Counted from the first letter of the stretch, positions 53,556-62,665 are shown. The stretch: DNA of 64,000 nt from Nocardioides halotolerans DSM 19273 (GCF_000422805.1 NZ_KE383924.1:1-64000), one strand, 5' to 3'. Notes: a model not told the origin generated them from the letters alone. Program-made: numbers and translations.

Positions 53556-56500
53556 TCACGGGCAGTTCCCGGAGGTGAAGCCGGCACCCGCGTGGTCGGC
53601 GCTCGTCGTGGCGGCGTTGTTCTGGCCGGCGAGGAAGGCCTGCACGGCCGCGTCGTCGGTCGCCGAGCCTGCGTAGCCCTCGAGCAGGAAGTGGGTGCCG
53701 GCGAACCGCTGCCGGACCCGGATCCCGAACAGACCCACGGCCGAGGTCGTGGCGGTGTTGCCGAACATGTCCGCGCAGACCGTGGTCGTGTCGGTGCTGA
53801 CGGCTCCCGCGTCGAGGCGGATGGCGTCGCCGGCCAAGGCGTGGTTGAGGTTGACCACGTTGTTGGTCACCGTCGCGTTGATCCGGCTGCTGCCGTCGCG
53901 AGCGATGATCTCGATGCCCCGGTTGGCGACCTGCGAGACGTTGTTGCCGGTGACGAGCGTGGTGAGGGTGGCCGTCCCGTTGCTGGTGATGCGGATGCCC
54001 GGGCCGGTCGTGGAGTTGCTGTTGGTCAGCGTGTTGCCGAGCAGGGTGCCGGTCATCGTCGAGGTGGCCGCGGCGGCCAGGTTGACGTTGATCGGCGAGG
54101 CGCTGCCGCCGGTCCCGGCCGGGACGTTGAGCCCGTCGACGGTCGTGTTGCGCACGTCGTAGGTGAAGGAACCCGAGGAGTTGTGGGCGAGGTTCACCCC
54201 GATGTTGTTGTCGTCGAAGACGCTCGCGGCCGTCCCGCTGTCGTTGACCTCGACGGTCATGGTGCCCGTGAGGTTGGTGACGGCCTGGAGGCCGTTGGCC
54301 CGGTTGCGCAGGAACGACGAGCCGAGCACGTCGGCGTTGATGCTGCCGCCGTCGGCCTGGAGGAGCAGCCCGTTGTTGCCGGGCGAGACCGTGTCGGTGT
54401 CGCGGAAGATGCTGTCGGTGACGTTGAGCTGGCTCAGCGTCCCGCTGGTGTTGACGATCCGCGCGTTGTCCTCCGGGGAGTGCGCGACCAGGGTCCGCAC
54501 GATGCCGGCCGTGCCGGCGAGGTTGGTCAGGTGCAGGCCGGCCTCGTCGGTGGCCGCGTCGTCGCCGTTGTTGTCCACGACCGAGTCGGCGATCTGGAAG
54601 TCCGTCACGGAGGCACCCCGGACGCCGTTGCCGAGGTTGTCGACGACCTTCACCCGGTTCAGCGAGACGTGCTGGGTCGAGGTGAGCGAGATGCCGTCGC
54701 CGGTGCTGCTCTGGATGGTGCCGCCGCTGCAGGCGTCGGCGACCGCGGCGCAGGCACCGCCGTTGCCGGTGACGCTCAGCCCGCCGGACGGGCCGGTGTT
54801 GCTGAGCACGATGCCGTTGGCGGCGCCGTTGCTGGAGACGCTGCGGAAGGTCAGCCCCGGGCCGCCGATCTCGGTGCCTCCCGACACTCGCAGCGCGGTG
54901 CCGGTGGTGGTGGTGAGGGTGTTGGTCCCGGTCGTCGCCACGGTGCCGGTGGCGCCGGTGACGCTGAAGGCGGGCGCGGATCCCGAGCTGATCGTGACGT
55001 TGCTGAACGCGAGCGCCGCGGCGTTCGCCTGCACGGCGATCCCCGCACCCGAGCCGCCGCTGTGGCCGACGGAGTCGACGACGATCGTGCCGCCGATCCC
55101 GTCGAGCAGCACGGCGGTGCCGGTCGTGGTGGCCACCGAGGTCTCGGCGACCGCGACGCCGTTGGTCGCCCCGGCGGGGTCGGTGAGGCCAGTGGCGGCG
55201 CCGGTGCTGATGGCGACGCCGCGCAGCGCCGCGTCGGTGGCCAGCGTCACGGTCCCGGCGAGCGCTGGTCGGGTGCCGCCGAGGGAGGGGCGGCTGTCGA
55301 GGGTGCCGTTCGCGGGCACGGTGACGCCGAGGAGCGCGTCGAAGCTCCCGGTGGCGCCCTGGCCGACCAGCACCTCGCTGGCCGGGAACGTGTGCCCTGC
55401 GCCGTAGCTCCCGCTGAAGAGGAACACGCGGTCACCGGTGCCGCGGCCGGCAGGCAGCGCGCCGAGCCCGACCAGAGGCTTGGTCCGGCTTCCGGTGCAG
55501 GCCGCCGCGCAGCCCGCTGCGTCGGTGTCGTCGACGAACCAGCGGTCCGGGCCGGAGACGTTCACGGTCTGGGTCTGCTGCGCACTGCACTGCTGGGGGT
55601 CGCCGGCGTTGTCGTCGCAGACCTGGAACGCGAAGGTGACCGCCCCGGCGCCGGAGAGACCGCCCGGCGGCTCGACGTAGAAGGAGCCGTCGGCACCGCT
55701 GAGCAGGGTGACGGTGGCGGTGGCCGGGCTCACCGAGCCCGGCACCAGCTGCACGGTCAGGTCGCCGATGGGGTCGTCGGGGTCGGTGGCGCCCTCCTTG
55801 AGGTCGCCGCTGTCGCTCGCGCTGATGGTCAGACCGATGCCCGAGCTGGTCGTCACCGTGTGCCCGGTCGCCGACGGCGCGTCGTTCACCGAGGTCACGG
55901 TGATCGCGACGGTGTCGGTGTCGGCGGCGCTCAGCGCGTCGGTGCTGGTGATCGTCAGCAGCGCGGGGCCGTTGTAGTCGGCGGCCGGGGTGTACGTCGC
56001 ACCGCTGAGTGCGGCGTTGAGGTTCGCCAGGGTGCCGCTCAGGGTGACGGAGGCGGTGCCGTTGCCGGTCACGGTCAGCCCGGCCGTCCCCGACAGCGTG
56101 AACGTGCCATGGGTGACGGTGACCGCGACGTCCAGCGAGCCGTGGTCGCCGTCGGTGACGCTGATGACCTTGCCCGCGCCGAAGGTCAGCACCGTGTCCT
56201 CGTCGATCGTCTGCGCGCCGGGCACCGTGTTGACCGGCGGCAGGTTGAGCGGCACCACGTGCACCGTGGCGGTGGCCGTCGCGGAGGCGAGGTCGCCGTC
56301 GTCGACGACCACGGTGATGATCCGGTCGGTCGTGCTGGGCACGGCCTTGGTGTTGTCGTAGCGGATCGAGGCGACCACGGCCGCGTAGCTGGCCTTCGAC
56401 GCGGTGCCGGTGAACGACAGCGTGCCGGTGGCCGGCACGTAGGTGCCGCCGGCGATGCCGCTGCCGGGCGGGATCGTCGCTGAGAGCGACTCGAGCGCGT

Positions 56501-58508
56501 CGCCGTCGGGCCGGTTGGTGAGCACGACCGTGAGCGACTCGAGGTTGGCGTCGTCGACGTCGGTCACCGCGGCGTCGGGCGCGACCAGCACGCCGTTGCC
56601 GGTGTGCGGCGAGGTCTCGCTGAACGTCGCGGTGGAGCCAGAGCCGCCCGCGGTCGTGTCGAGGTCGACGACCGGCGCGTCGTTGACGCAGGTGACGTCG
56701 ACCGACACGGTCGCGGTGTCACCGCCGGTGATCGTGTAGTCGAAGCTGTCGGGCCCGCAGTAGTCCGCGTCGGGCGTGTAGGCCACCGAGGTGGCGTTGA
56801 ACGTCACCGAGCCGTGCGGCGGGTCGGTGACCGCGATGATCGAGAAGGGGTCACCCTCGGGGTCCGAGTCGTTGGTCAGGACCAGGAAGCCGGTCGTGGC
56901 GTCCTCGGTGGCCGTCCTCGTGTCGTCGACCGCCACGGCGGGGTCGTTGACGCACGTGACGTCGACGGTGACGTGACCGGTGTCGGAGAGCGTGCCGTCG
57001 CTGACGACGTAGTCGAAGCCGCCGGCCGCCGGTCCGCAGAGGTTCGCGGTTGGCGTGAAGGTGACCGTGCCCGTGGCCAGGGAGACCGTGCCGCCCGTGG
57101 GGTTGCTGACCGAGGTCACGCTCAGGGTGTCGCCCGCGTCGGGGTCGGTGTCGTTGCCGAGGAGGTCGGTGGCCGGGAACACGAGCGGGAGGTCCTCGGT
57201 GGTCGACTTCGTGTCGTCGGTCGCGACCGGCGCGTCGTTGGTGCACGTGACCGTCACGGAGACCGTGGCGCTGTCGCCGCCGGTGATCGTGTAGGTGAAG
57301 CTGTCGGGCCCGCAGTAGTTCGCCGCCGGCGTGTAGGTCACGTTGCTCGCGGTGGACGACGTGGTGCCGTGCGCGGCGGCGCCGACCGCCGTCACCGAGA
57401 ACGGGTCGCCCTCGACGTCGGTGTCGTTGGCCAGGACGTCGATCACGGTCGCCGGCGCGTCCTCGGCCACGGTCGTGGCGTCGTCGACCGCCACGGCCGG
57501 GTCGTCGACGCAGGTGACCGTGACGTCGACGGAGCCCACGTCGCCGCCGTTGAGGGTGTAGGTGAAGGTGTCGAACGGCGGTGGTGTGTTGCAGTAGTCG
57601 GCGTCCGGCTCGTAGGTCACGCCCGAGCCGCCGCCGGTGATCACCACGGTGCCGTGGGCCGGCTGGGTCAGCGACGCGACCAGCTTGGGTCCGCCGTCGG
57701 GGTCGGTGTCGTTGGCGAGCACGTCGATCGCGGTCGGCGCGGCGTCCTCGGCGACGGTCTTGGCGTCGTCGGCCGCGGCCGGCGGGTCGTCGACGTCGAC
57801 CACCGTGACCGTCAGTGCCTTCTCGACCGACAGCCCGCCGGAGTCGGTGGCCCGCACCCGCACCGACTGGCTCGGCGTGGTCTCGAAGTCGAGGGGGCCG
57901 GCGGTGCGCAGGGTCGCGCCGACGATCGTGAACGAGCCGTTGTCTGCCGAGCCCGGGCCGGCCACCAGCGTGAAGGTGTGGGCGTCGCCCGGGTCGGGGT
58001 CGGTGGCGCTGAGCGTGCCGACGGCGGTGCCGCCGGGCTGGTTCTCGGCGACCGAGGCCGGGGCGAGGCCGAGGTCGGTGGGCGCGTCGTCCTGCTCGAC
58101 CTTCTCGCAGGTCCTGCGGACGATGTCGGGGACGTCGGCCTTGACCTGGTCCTTGCCGCGACCGCACCGCATCCGGTCGCGGGCGGTGGCGTCGTCGAGA
58201 CCGTTGAGGGTGTCGTTGCCGCGACCGCCGCCGAGCACGTCGTTGCCCGGACCGCCGATCAGCAGGTCGTCGCCGCCGCCGCCCTGGAGGACGTCGTCGC
58301 CGCCGCGCCCGAGGATCTTGTCGTCGCCGCCGAGGCCACAGATGAAGTCGTCGTGCTTCGTGCCGCGCAGCACGTCGGGGCCGGGCGTGCCGACGATCGT
58401 GCAGCTGCTGCTGGGGCCCTTCTCGCGGTCGGCGTGCGCCGGGGTGAGCGGGAGCACGATCCACGCGGTGGTGGCCAGTGCCAGGGCGGTGCCGAACCTC
58501 AACCGCAC
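53556..58508 (-). CDS. Giant exported repeat protein (RTX-like, cadherin-like and beta-helix)
   Basis: The 1650-aa protein has a Sec signal (cleavage near AHAD). Residues 40-110 carry Ca-binding RTX-type nonapeptides (GGDDKILG, GGPGNDVLG). A cadherin-like domain (about 145-240) and four to five tandem Big/VCBS-type repeats (about 245-640), each opening with DDAxTVAEDA and ending with CGPDSFxYTITGGD, follow. More sandwiches reach about residue 960. A long Ser/Thr/Asn-rich right-handed beta-helix (about 990-1600) ends the chain. It is likely a surface or released adhesin. Repeated Cys pairs occur in the repeats. GTG 58508 with GGAG upstream starts the operon. Confidence 0.82.
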   Translation of the reverse strand: MRLRFGTALALATTAWIVLPLTPAHADREKGPSSSCTIVGTPGPDVLRGTKHDDFICGLGGDDKILGRGGDDVLQGGGGDDLLIGGPGNDVLGGGRGNDTLNGLDDATARDRMRCGRGKDQVKADVPDIVRRTCEKVEQDDAPTDLGLAPASVAENQPGGTAVGTLSATDPDPGDAHTFTLVAGPGSADNGSFTIVGATLRTAGPLDFETTPSQSVRVRATDSGGLSVEKALTVTVVDVDDPPAAADDAKTVAEDAAPTAIDVLANDTDPDGGPKLVASLTQPAHGTVVITGGGSGVTYEPDADYCNTPPPFDTFTYTLNGGDVGSVDVTVTCVDDPAVAVDDATTVAEDAPATVIDVLANDTDVEGDPFSVTAVGAAAHGTTSSTASNVTYTPAANYCGPDSFTYTITGGDSATVSVTVTCTNDAPVATDDTKSTTEDLPLVFPATDLLGNDTDPDAGDTLSVTSVSNPTGGTVSLATGTVTFTPTANLCGPAAGGFDYVVSDGTLSDTGHVTVDVTCVNDPAVAVDDTRTATEDATTGFLVLTNDSDPEGDPFSIIAVTDPPHGSVTFNATSVAYTPDADYCGPDSFDYTITGGDTATVSVDVTCVNDAPVVDLDTTAGGSGSTATFSETSPHTGNGVLVAPDAAVTDVDDANLESLTVVLTNRPDGDALESLSATIPPGSGIAGGTYVPATGTLSFTGTASKASYAAVVASIRYDNTKAVPSTTDRIITVVVDDGDLASATATATVHVVPLNLPPVNTVPGAQTIDEDTVLTFGAGKVISVTDGDHGSLDVAVTVTHGTFTLSGTAGLTVTGNGTASVTLSGTLANLNAALSGATYTPAADYNGPALLTITSTDALSAADTDTVAITVTSVNDAPSATGHTVTTSSGIGLTISASDSGDLKEGATDPDDPIGDLTVQLVPGSVSPATATVTLLSGADGSFYVEPPGGLSGAGAVTFAFQVCDDNAGDPQQCSAQQTQTVNVSGPDRWFVDDTDAAGCAAACTGSRTKPLVGLGALPAGRGTGDRVFLFSGSYGAGHTFPASEVLVGQGATGSFDALLGVTVPANGTLDSRPSLGGTRPALAGTVTLATDAALRGVAISTGAATGLTDPAGATNGVAVAETSVATTTGTAVLLDGIGGTIVVDSVGHSGGSGAGIAVQANAAALAFSNVTISSGSAPAFSVTGATGTVATTGTNTLTTTTGTALRVSGGTEIGGPGLTFRSVSSNGAANGIVLSNTGPSGGLSVTGNGGACAAVADACSGGTIQSSTGDGISLTSTQHVSLNRVKVVDNLGNGVRGASVTDFQIADSVVDNNGDDAATDEAGLHLTNLAGTAGIVRTLVAHSPEDNARIVNTSGTLSQLNVTDSIFRDTDTVSPGNNGLLLQADGGSINADVLGSSFLRNRANGLQAVTNLTGTMTVEVNDSGTAASVFDDNNIGVNLAHNSSGSFTYDVRNTTVDGLNVPAGTGGSASPINVNLAAAATSTMTGTLLGNTLTNSNSTTGPGIRITSNGTATLTTLVTGNNVSQVANRGIEIIARDGSSRINATVTNNVVNLNHALAGDAIRLDAGAVSTDTTTVCADMFGNTATTSAVGLFGIRVRQRFAGTHFLLEGYAGSATDDAAVQAFLAGQNNAATTSADHAGAGFTSGNCP

Positions 58509-58608
58509 GTCTTCTCCTAGATCGCCATCCCCCCGGACCGCGTGACGGTAGCGCTAGGAGACCCCCCAGGCATATGCCCCGTCCTCGTCATTTCCTTCGC
58601 CCGACCGC

Positions 58609-58965
58609 TCACCCCAGGGGGAGGTACGGCGCGAGGTCGGTGCGCTCGCCGGAGGCGGAGACCCGCGCGCCGCCGAGGGCCTCGGCCCAGCCGAGCTCGC
58701 CCGTGGCGAGGGCTATCCAGGTCTCGGCATCGGTCTCCACGACGGCCGGCGGGGTTCCCCGCGTGTGCCGGACCCCCGGGATCACCTGCACCGCGGCGTA
58801 GGGCGGCACGCGCACCTCCACGGAGTGGCCCGGCGCGCGCTGCTCGAGGAGCGCGAGGAAGTGCTTGGTGAGCAGCCGCAGGTCGGCGCTCTCGGGCCGC
58901 TCCGCCACCCGGGCGAGAGCCGCTGCCACCTCGGCGGGGTCGGCGGTGCGGAGGCGAGCGGCCAT
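58609..58965 (-). CDS. Sterol-carrier family protein
   Basis: The 118-aa protein matches the small actinobacterial SCP2-like family (HSVEVRVPPYAAVQ, RHTRGTPPAVVETDAETWIALA). It likely binds a lipid. In mycobacteria its relative is next to purF; here it is 18.6 kb from purF. ATG 58965 overlaps the ArsR stop by 1 bp, so it is in an operon with the regulator. Confidence 0.8.
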   Translation of the reverse strand: MAARLRTADPAEVAAALARVAERPESADLRLLTKHFLALLEQRAPGHSVEVRVPPYAAVQVIPGVRHTRGTPPAVVETDAETWIALATGELGWAEALGGARVSASGERTDLAPYLPLG

Positions 58966-59537
58966 CAGGAGCCCGCGGAGGTGTCGGGATAGGGCTGCAC
59001 GACCTGGAACACGTGGTAGGTCGTGCGCTCGTCGTCGGCCTCGTCCCGCTGGCGCTGGCGCCAGCCGTCGACGACCGCGACCAGCTCCTCGGTCAGCTCG
59101 CGCGCCTCGGCCTTGGTCAGCCGGACCGCCTGCTCGGTGATGGCCCGGTGGACTCCGGGGGTGCGGTCCTCGCCGTAGGCCAGCTCGACCACGCGGTGCG
59201 CCCATGCCTCCTTGCTCCGCCGGAACACCTTCGAGGCCGCCCGGCCGTCGGGCGTCTTCTCGAGCTCGCTGATCGAGACGTCGAACCGTGCCCCCTCGGC
59301 CGCGCGCCAGACCCGGTCGCGCCGGTCGCGCGCCGCCGACGGGTCCTCCTCCACCAGCCCGAACTTGGCCAGCGAGCGCAGGTGGAAGCTCGCCTGGTTG
59401 GCCGGGATGCCGAGCAGCTGCGCGACGTCGGCCGCGCGCAGCGCGCCGTTCGCCTCGAGCTCGGTGAGGATCCGGCTGCGGACCGGGTGCGCGATCGCGC
59501 GGAGCGCCCGCGGGTCGTGCAGCTCGGGGTGAGTCAT
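58965..59537 (-). CDS. ArsR-type winged-helix regulator
   Basis: The 190-aa protein has an N-terminal winged helix (IAHPVRSRILTELEANGALRAADVAQLLGIPANQASFHLRSL, about 15-60, quoted here in part) and a long C-terminal helical region. No Cys metal site is present, so it is not a classic arsenic sensor. It likely represses itself and the divergent MFS exporter through the palindrome between them. ATG 59537 sits 7 nt after TACAGT. Confidence 0.85.
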   Translation of the reverse strand: MTHPELHDPRALRAIAHPVRSRILTELEANGALRAADVAQLLGIPANQASFHLRSLAKFGLVEEDPSAARDRRDRVWRAAEGARFDVSISELEKTPDGRAASKVFRRSKEAWAHRVVELAYGEDRTPGVHRAITEQAVRLTKAEARELTEELVAVVDGWRQRQRDEADDERTTYHVFQVVQPYPDTSAGS

Positions 59538-59544
59538 GCCGAGC

Positions 59545-59550
59545 ACTGTA
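59545..59550 (-). promoter_or_regulatory. Probable -10 box of the ArsR gene
   Basis: TACAGT on the minus strand lies 7 nt before ATG 59537, giving a likely leaderless transcript. Confidence 0.45.
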
Positions 59551-59570
59551 GCAAATTCAGCACCACTACT

Positions 59571-59590
59571 TGCGCAATTCTAATTGCGCA
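59571..59590. promoter_or_regulatory. Perfect palindromic operator between ArsR and MFS genes
   Basis: TGCGCAATT-CT-AATTGCGCA is a perfect 9-bp inverted repeat. A further half-site (TTGCGCA) lies at 59598-59604, abutting the MFS start. The A/T content is far above the surroundings. It fits dimeric winged-helix binding. Confidence 0.65.
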
Positions 59591-59605
59591 CTTATTGTTG
59601 CGCAT

Positions 59606-60856
59606 ATGACCGGCTTCCGCGACCTCCGCAAGAACCACGACTTCACCGTGCTCTGGATCGGGCAGACCGTCAGCGAGCTCGGCACGCAGGTGAGCATGTT
59701 CGCCTTCCCGCTGGTGACCTACGCCGTGACCGGGTCGGCGTTCCTCGCCGGTCTCGCCGGCGGCTTCGAGCTGCTGGGCACCGCGCTGGCGCTGCTGCCC
59801 GCCGGCCTGCTGGCCGACCGCGTCGACCGCCGCCTGGTGATGCGCTGCGCGTCGGGCATCGGCGTCCTGCTCTACGCGTCGCTCGTCGTGGCCGGCGTGC
59901 TCGGCGACCTGACCGTGCCGCACCTGTTCGTGGTGGCGCTGCTCAGCGGTGCGTGCGCGGGCGTCTTCGCACCCTCCGAGATGTCGGCGGTGCGCTCGGT
60001 CGTGCCACGCGAGCAGCTGCCCACGGCGCTCAGCCAGCAGCAGGCGCGCCAGCACGTCGGCCACCTGCTGGGCGGACCGCTCGGCGGCGCGCTCTACGCC
60101 GTGACGCGGTGGGCGCCGTTCCTCTTCGACGCGGTGACCTTCGCGGTCTCGTGGCTGCTGCTCGGCCGCCTGCGCACCGACCTCTCCCCCACCCCCGGCA
60201 CGGGCCCGCGCCGCAACGCTCGCGCCGACGTCGCCGAGGGCTTCCGGTTCCAGTGGAGCCGGCCGTTCTTCCGCACGCTGATGCTCTGGGGCATGTGCTC
60301 CAACCTCGTGGTCAACGCGGTCTTCGTCGCCGCCGAGCTCAGGCTGATCCAGGCCGGCTACGCGCCGTGGTCGATCGGTCTCGTGTCGACCGCCGCCGGG
60401 GTCTGCGGCATCCTCGGCGCCATCGCCGCCCCGCGCCTCATCGACCTCCTCCCCACCGGCCGGCTGACGGTCCTGGTCGCGTGGAGCTTCGTGCCGCTGC
60501 TGGTCCCGCTCGTCGTGTGGAACCACCCCGCGGCCGTGATGGTCTCGCTGTCGGTCGGCCTGTTCTTCAACCCGGCCGGGAACGCCGGGATCTCCTCCTA
60601 CAAGATGTCGATCACGCCGCCCGAGCTGATCGGCCGGGTGCAGTCGGTGGGCATGCTGACCAGCTGGAGCACGATGCCGCTCGCGCCCGTCCTGGGCGGC
60701 GCGCTGCTGGCGAGCCTCGGGGGTGCGACCACCATGCTGGTGCTCATCGGCGTGGCTGTCGCCGTGGCGCTCGTCCCGACGCTGAGCCGGACGGTCCGGT
60801 CGGTGCCGCGGCCCTCGGAGTGGGCGCGCGACGAGGCCGAGCTCGCGCTCGTCTGA
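59606..60856 (+). CDS. MFS transporter (drug efflux type)
   Basis: The 416-aa protein has 12 hydrophobic segments. The loop LLADRVDRRLVMR after helix 2 is the MFS motif A. It belongs to the MdfA/TetA-like H+ antiporter class. ATG 59606 is 16 bp after the operator. It is probably repressed by the divergent ArsR-type protein. Confidence 0.87.
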   Translation: MTGFRDLRKNHDFTVLWIGQTVSELGTQVSMFAFPLVTYAVTGSAFLAGLAGGFELLGTALALLPAGLLADRVDRRLVMRCASGIGVLLYASLVVAGVLGDLTVPHLFVVALLSGACAGVFAPSEMSAVRSVVPREQLPTALSQQQARQHVGHLLGGPLGGALYAVTRWAPFLFDAVTFAVSWLLLGRLRTDLSPTPGTGPRRNARADVAEGFRFQWSRPFFRTLMLWGMCSNLVVNAVFVAAELRLIQAGYAPWSIGLVSTAAGVCGILGAIAAPRLIDLLPTGRLTVLVAWSFVPLLVPLVVWNHPAAVMVSLSVGLFFNPAGNAGISSYKMSITPPELIGRVQSVGMLTSWSTMPLAPVLGGALLASLGGATTMLVLIGVAVAVALVPTLSRTVRSVPRPSEWARDEAELALV

Positions 60857-60865
60857 GCGCGGGTC

Positions 60866-61552
60866 TCAGACCGCGCGCATGCGGCGCGGGCGCCGGTCGG
60901 CGGGCGCCTCGTCGCCCTCGCAGGCGACGAGGTCCGCGACCTCCTGCACGAGGTCGCGCAACCGCCAGCCGGACCGCTCGATCGCGTCGAGCGAGGCCGG
61001 CAGGTCGGGGTCGAGGTCGTCGAGCCGGTCGCGGTGGTCGTGGATCAGCTCGACGTGCGCGAGGAGGGCGGCCAGCGGCGTGCGGAACTCGTGGTTGATC
61101 GTCTCGACCAGCCGCGCTCGCAGCCGTTCGGAGCGCAGGGTCGCCTCGTGCTCGGCGGTGATGTCCTGGACGAGGACCAGGGCCCCGTCGGGCTCGCCGG
61201 CGTCGTTGAGCAGCGGTGCGCCGTTGCAGCGGAGGTAGATGGTGGCGCCGTCCTGATCGTGCGCCGCGACGACCTCGTCGTTGATGAACTGTCCACCGCG
61301 AGCCCGCGCGATGGGCATCTCGTCGGGAGCCATGATCGTGGTGCCGTCGGCGTGGTAGAGCCGGAACACGTCCGGGAGGACCTCCTCGGGCAGCGGCGCG
61401 TAGTCGAGCCCGAACATCTTCTGGACGGCGGGGCTGAGCAGCGTCAGGTTGCCCTCGGCGTCGCAGGCCACCACGCCCACCCCGGTGTGCTCGAGCGCCA
61501 GGTGGAGCGGCACTCCTGCCAAGGTGTCGAGCGAGCCGGATATCCCGTTCAA
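60866..61552 (-). CDS. PAS protein with HisKA domain but no ATPase
   Basis: The 228-aa protein has one PAS domain (about residues 15-130) and a HisKA dimerisation box with the phospho-acceptor His (INHEFRTPLAALLAH, about 150). It stops about 70 residues later (ending RRPRRMRAV), with no HATPase_c domain. It may accept phosphate from another kinase, or be a truncated gene. It converges with the MFS gene. Confidence 0.72.
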   Translation of the reverse strand: MNGISGSLDTLAGVPLHLALEHTGVGVVACDAEGNLTLLSPAVQKMFGLDYAPLPEEVLPDVFRLYHADGTTIMAPDEMPIARARGGQFINDEVVAAHDQDGATIYLRCNGAPLLNDAGEPDGALVLVQDITAEHEATLRSERLRARLVETINHEFRTPLAALLAHVELIHDHRDRLDDLDPDLPASLDAIERSGWRLRDLVQEVADLVACEGDEAPADRRPRRMRAV

Positions 61553-61618
61553 GGGCCCTCCTGGTTGTCAGCTGCCCCCCGGGAGTATCTGCTCGATCGT
61601 GCCTCCGAACAGGACATT

Positions 61619-62602
61619 TCAAACATCCGGGTGCGCGCGGGCGGGCCCGGACCGCCCGAAGCGCGCCGCCGCGGCGCCCACCACCGTGACGAGCTCGGGC
61701 GGCGACTCGACGGTGAAGTCGGCGTCGACGTTGGCGAGCATGAACATCGGCCACTCGAGGGTGTCGACGTTCATCTCGAGCACGGCCCGTCCCGGCGTCC
61801 CGGAGACCGCCGCCCAGTGCCCTGCCACCGCCGTGACGTCGGCAGGGTCCGCGTCGAAGACGATGCGCACGGCGTAGCGCTGCGGCATCCGGCGGATCCC
61901 CGACTGGACGAACGACAGCGCGTCCGCCGCGGGGAGCTCGCGCTGCCGGAACGTCTGACCGGTGGTGCGCGGCTCGCTGATCCGGTCGACACGGAAGGAC
62001 CGCCAGTCCTGCCGGTCGCGGTCGTAGGCGACGAGGTACCACCGTCGGCCCATCGACACCATCCGGTGCGGCTCCACCCAGCGGTCGGTGGTCTCGGCAC
62101 TCCGCCCGTCTCGCGGGGGCGCGGTGTAGGTGAAGTGGAGCGGCTCGCAGTCGCGGCAGGCCTGCGCCAGCGTGCTGAGCAGCCCGGGATCGAGCGCGGG
62201 GCCGCCCGACCAGGGCAGCCGCTCGGTCTGCGAACGCAGCGCGTCCATCTGCCGGCGAAGGCGCGGCGGCATCAGGGCGATCACCTTCGACAGCGCCTGC
62301 ACGGCGGTCTCCTCCATGCCCGGGGTGCCGCCAGCCGCCGACGACTGGAGGCTGACCGCGATCGCCACCGCCTCCTCGTCCTCGAGCAGCAGCGGCGGCA
62401 GCTGGCCGCCGGCCCGCAGCTGGTAGCCGCCGGCCACGCCGCGGACCGCGTCGACGACGTAGCCGAGCTCGCGGAGCCGGTCGACGTCACGGCGCAGCGT
62501 GCGCGGGCTGACCTCGAGCCGGCCGGCGAGCTCGCCTCCGGGCCAGTAGCGGTGGGTCTGGAGCAGCGAGAGCAGGCGCAGCATCCGGGCGCTGGTGTTC
62601 AT
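61619..62602 (-). CDS. WYL-domain transcriptional regulator (YafY type)
   Basis: The 327-aa protein has an N-terminal HTH_11 (about residues 5-60, GELAGRLEVSPRTLRRDV), a central WYL domain (about 140-220, GRRWYLVAYDRDR) and a C-terminal WCX part (about 240-320). It likely senses a small molecule or nucleic acid and controls the adjacent ABC operon divergently. ATG 62602. Confidence 0.85.
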   Translation of the reverse strand: MNTSARMLRLLSLLQTHRYWPGGELAGRLEVSPRTLRRDVDRLRELGYVVDAVRGVAGGYQLRAGGQLPPLLLEDEEAVAIAVSLQSSAAGGTPGMEETAVQALSKVIALMPPRLRRQMDALRSQTERLPWSGGPALDPGLLSTLAQACRDCEPLHFTYTAPPRDGRSAETTDRWVEPHRMVSMGRRWYLVAYDRDRQDWRSFRVDRISEPRTTGQTFRQRELPAADALSFVQSGIRRMPQRYAVRIVFDADPADVTAVAGHWAAVSGTPGRAVLEMNVDTLEWPMFMLANVDADFTVESPPELVTVVGAAAARFGRSGPARAHPDV

Positions 62603-62652
62603 GCCGCCGAGACTAATTCTCATTGCGGACAGGAACTGGCCTGAATCGCTTC

Positions 62653-62658
62653 TAGCGT
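62653..62658 (+). promoter_or_regulatory. Probable -10 box of the ABC ATPase gene
   Basis: TAGCGT lies 7 nt before ATG 62666. It fits the leaderless pattern. Confidence 0.4.
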
Positions 62659-62665
62659 CATCGTC

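Noticed and set aside
53004..56483. A 1159-codon open frame on the plus strand
   Set aside because: It is the antisense of the giant exported protein. The translation is Arg/Gly/Asp-rich without domains, as expected from high G+C.
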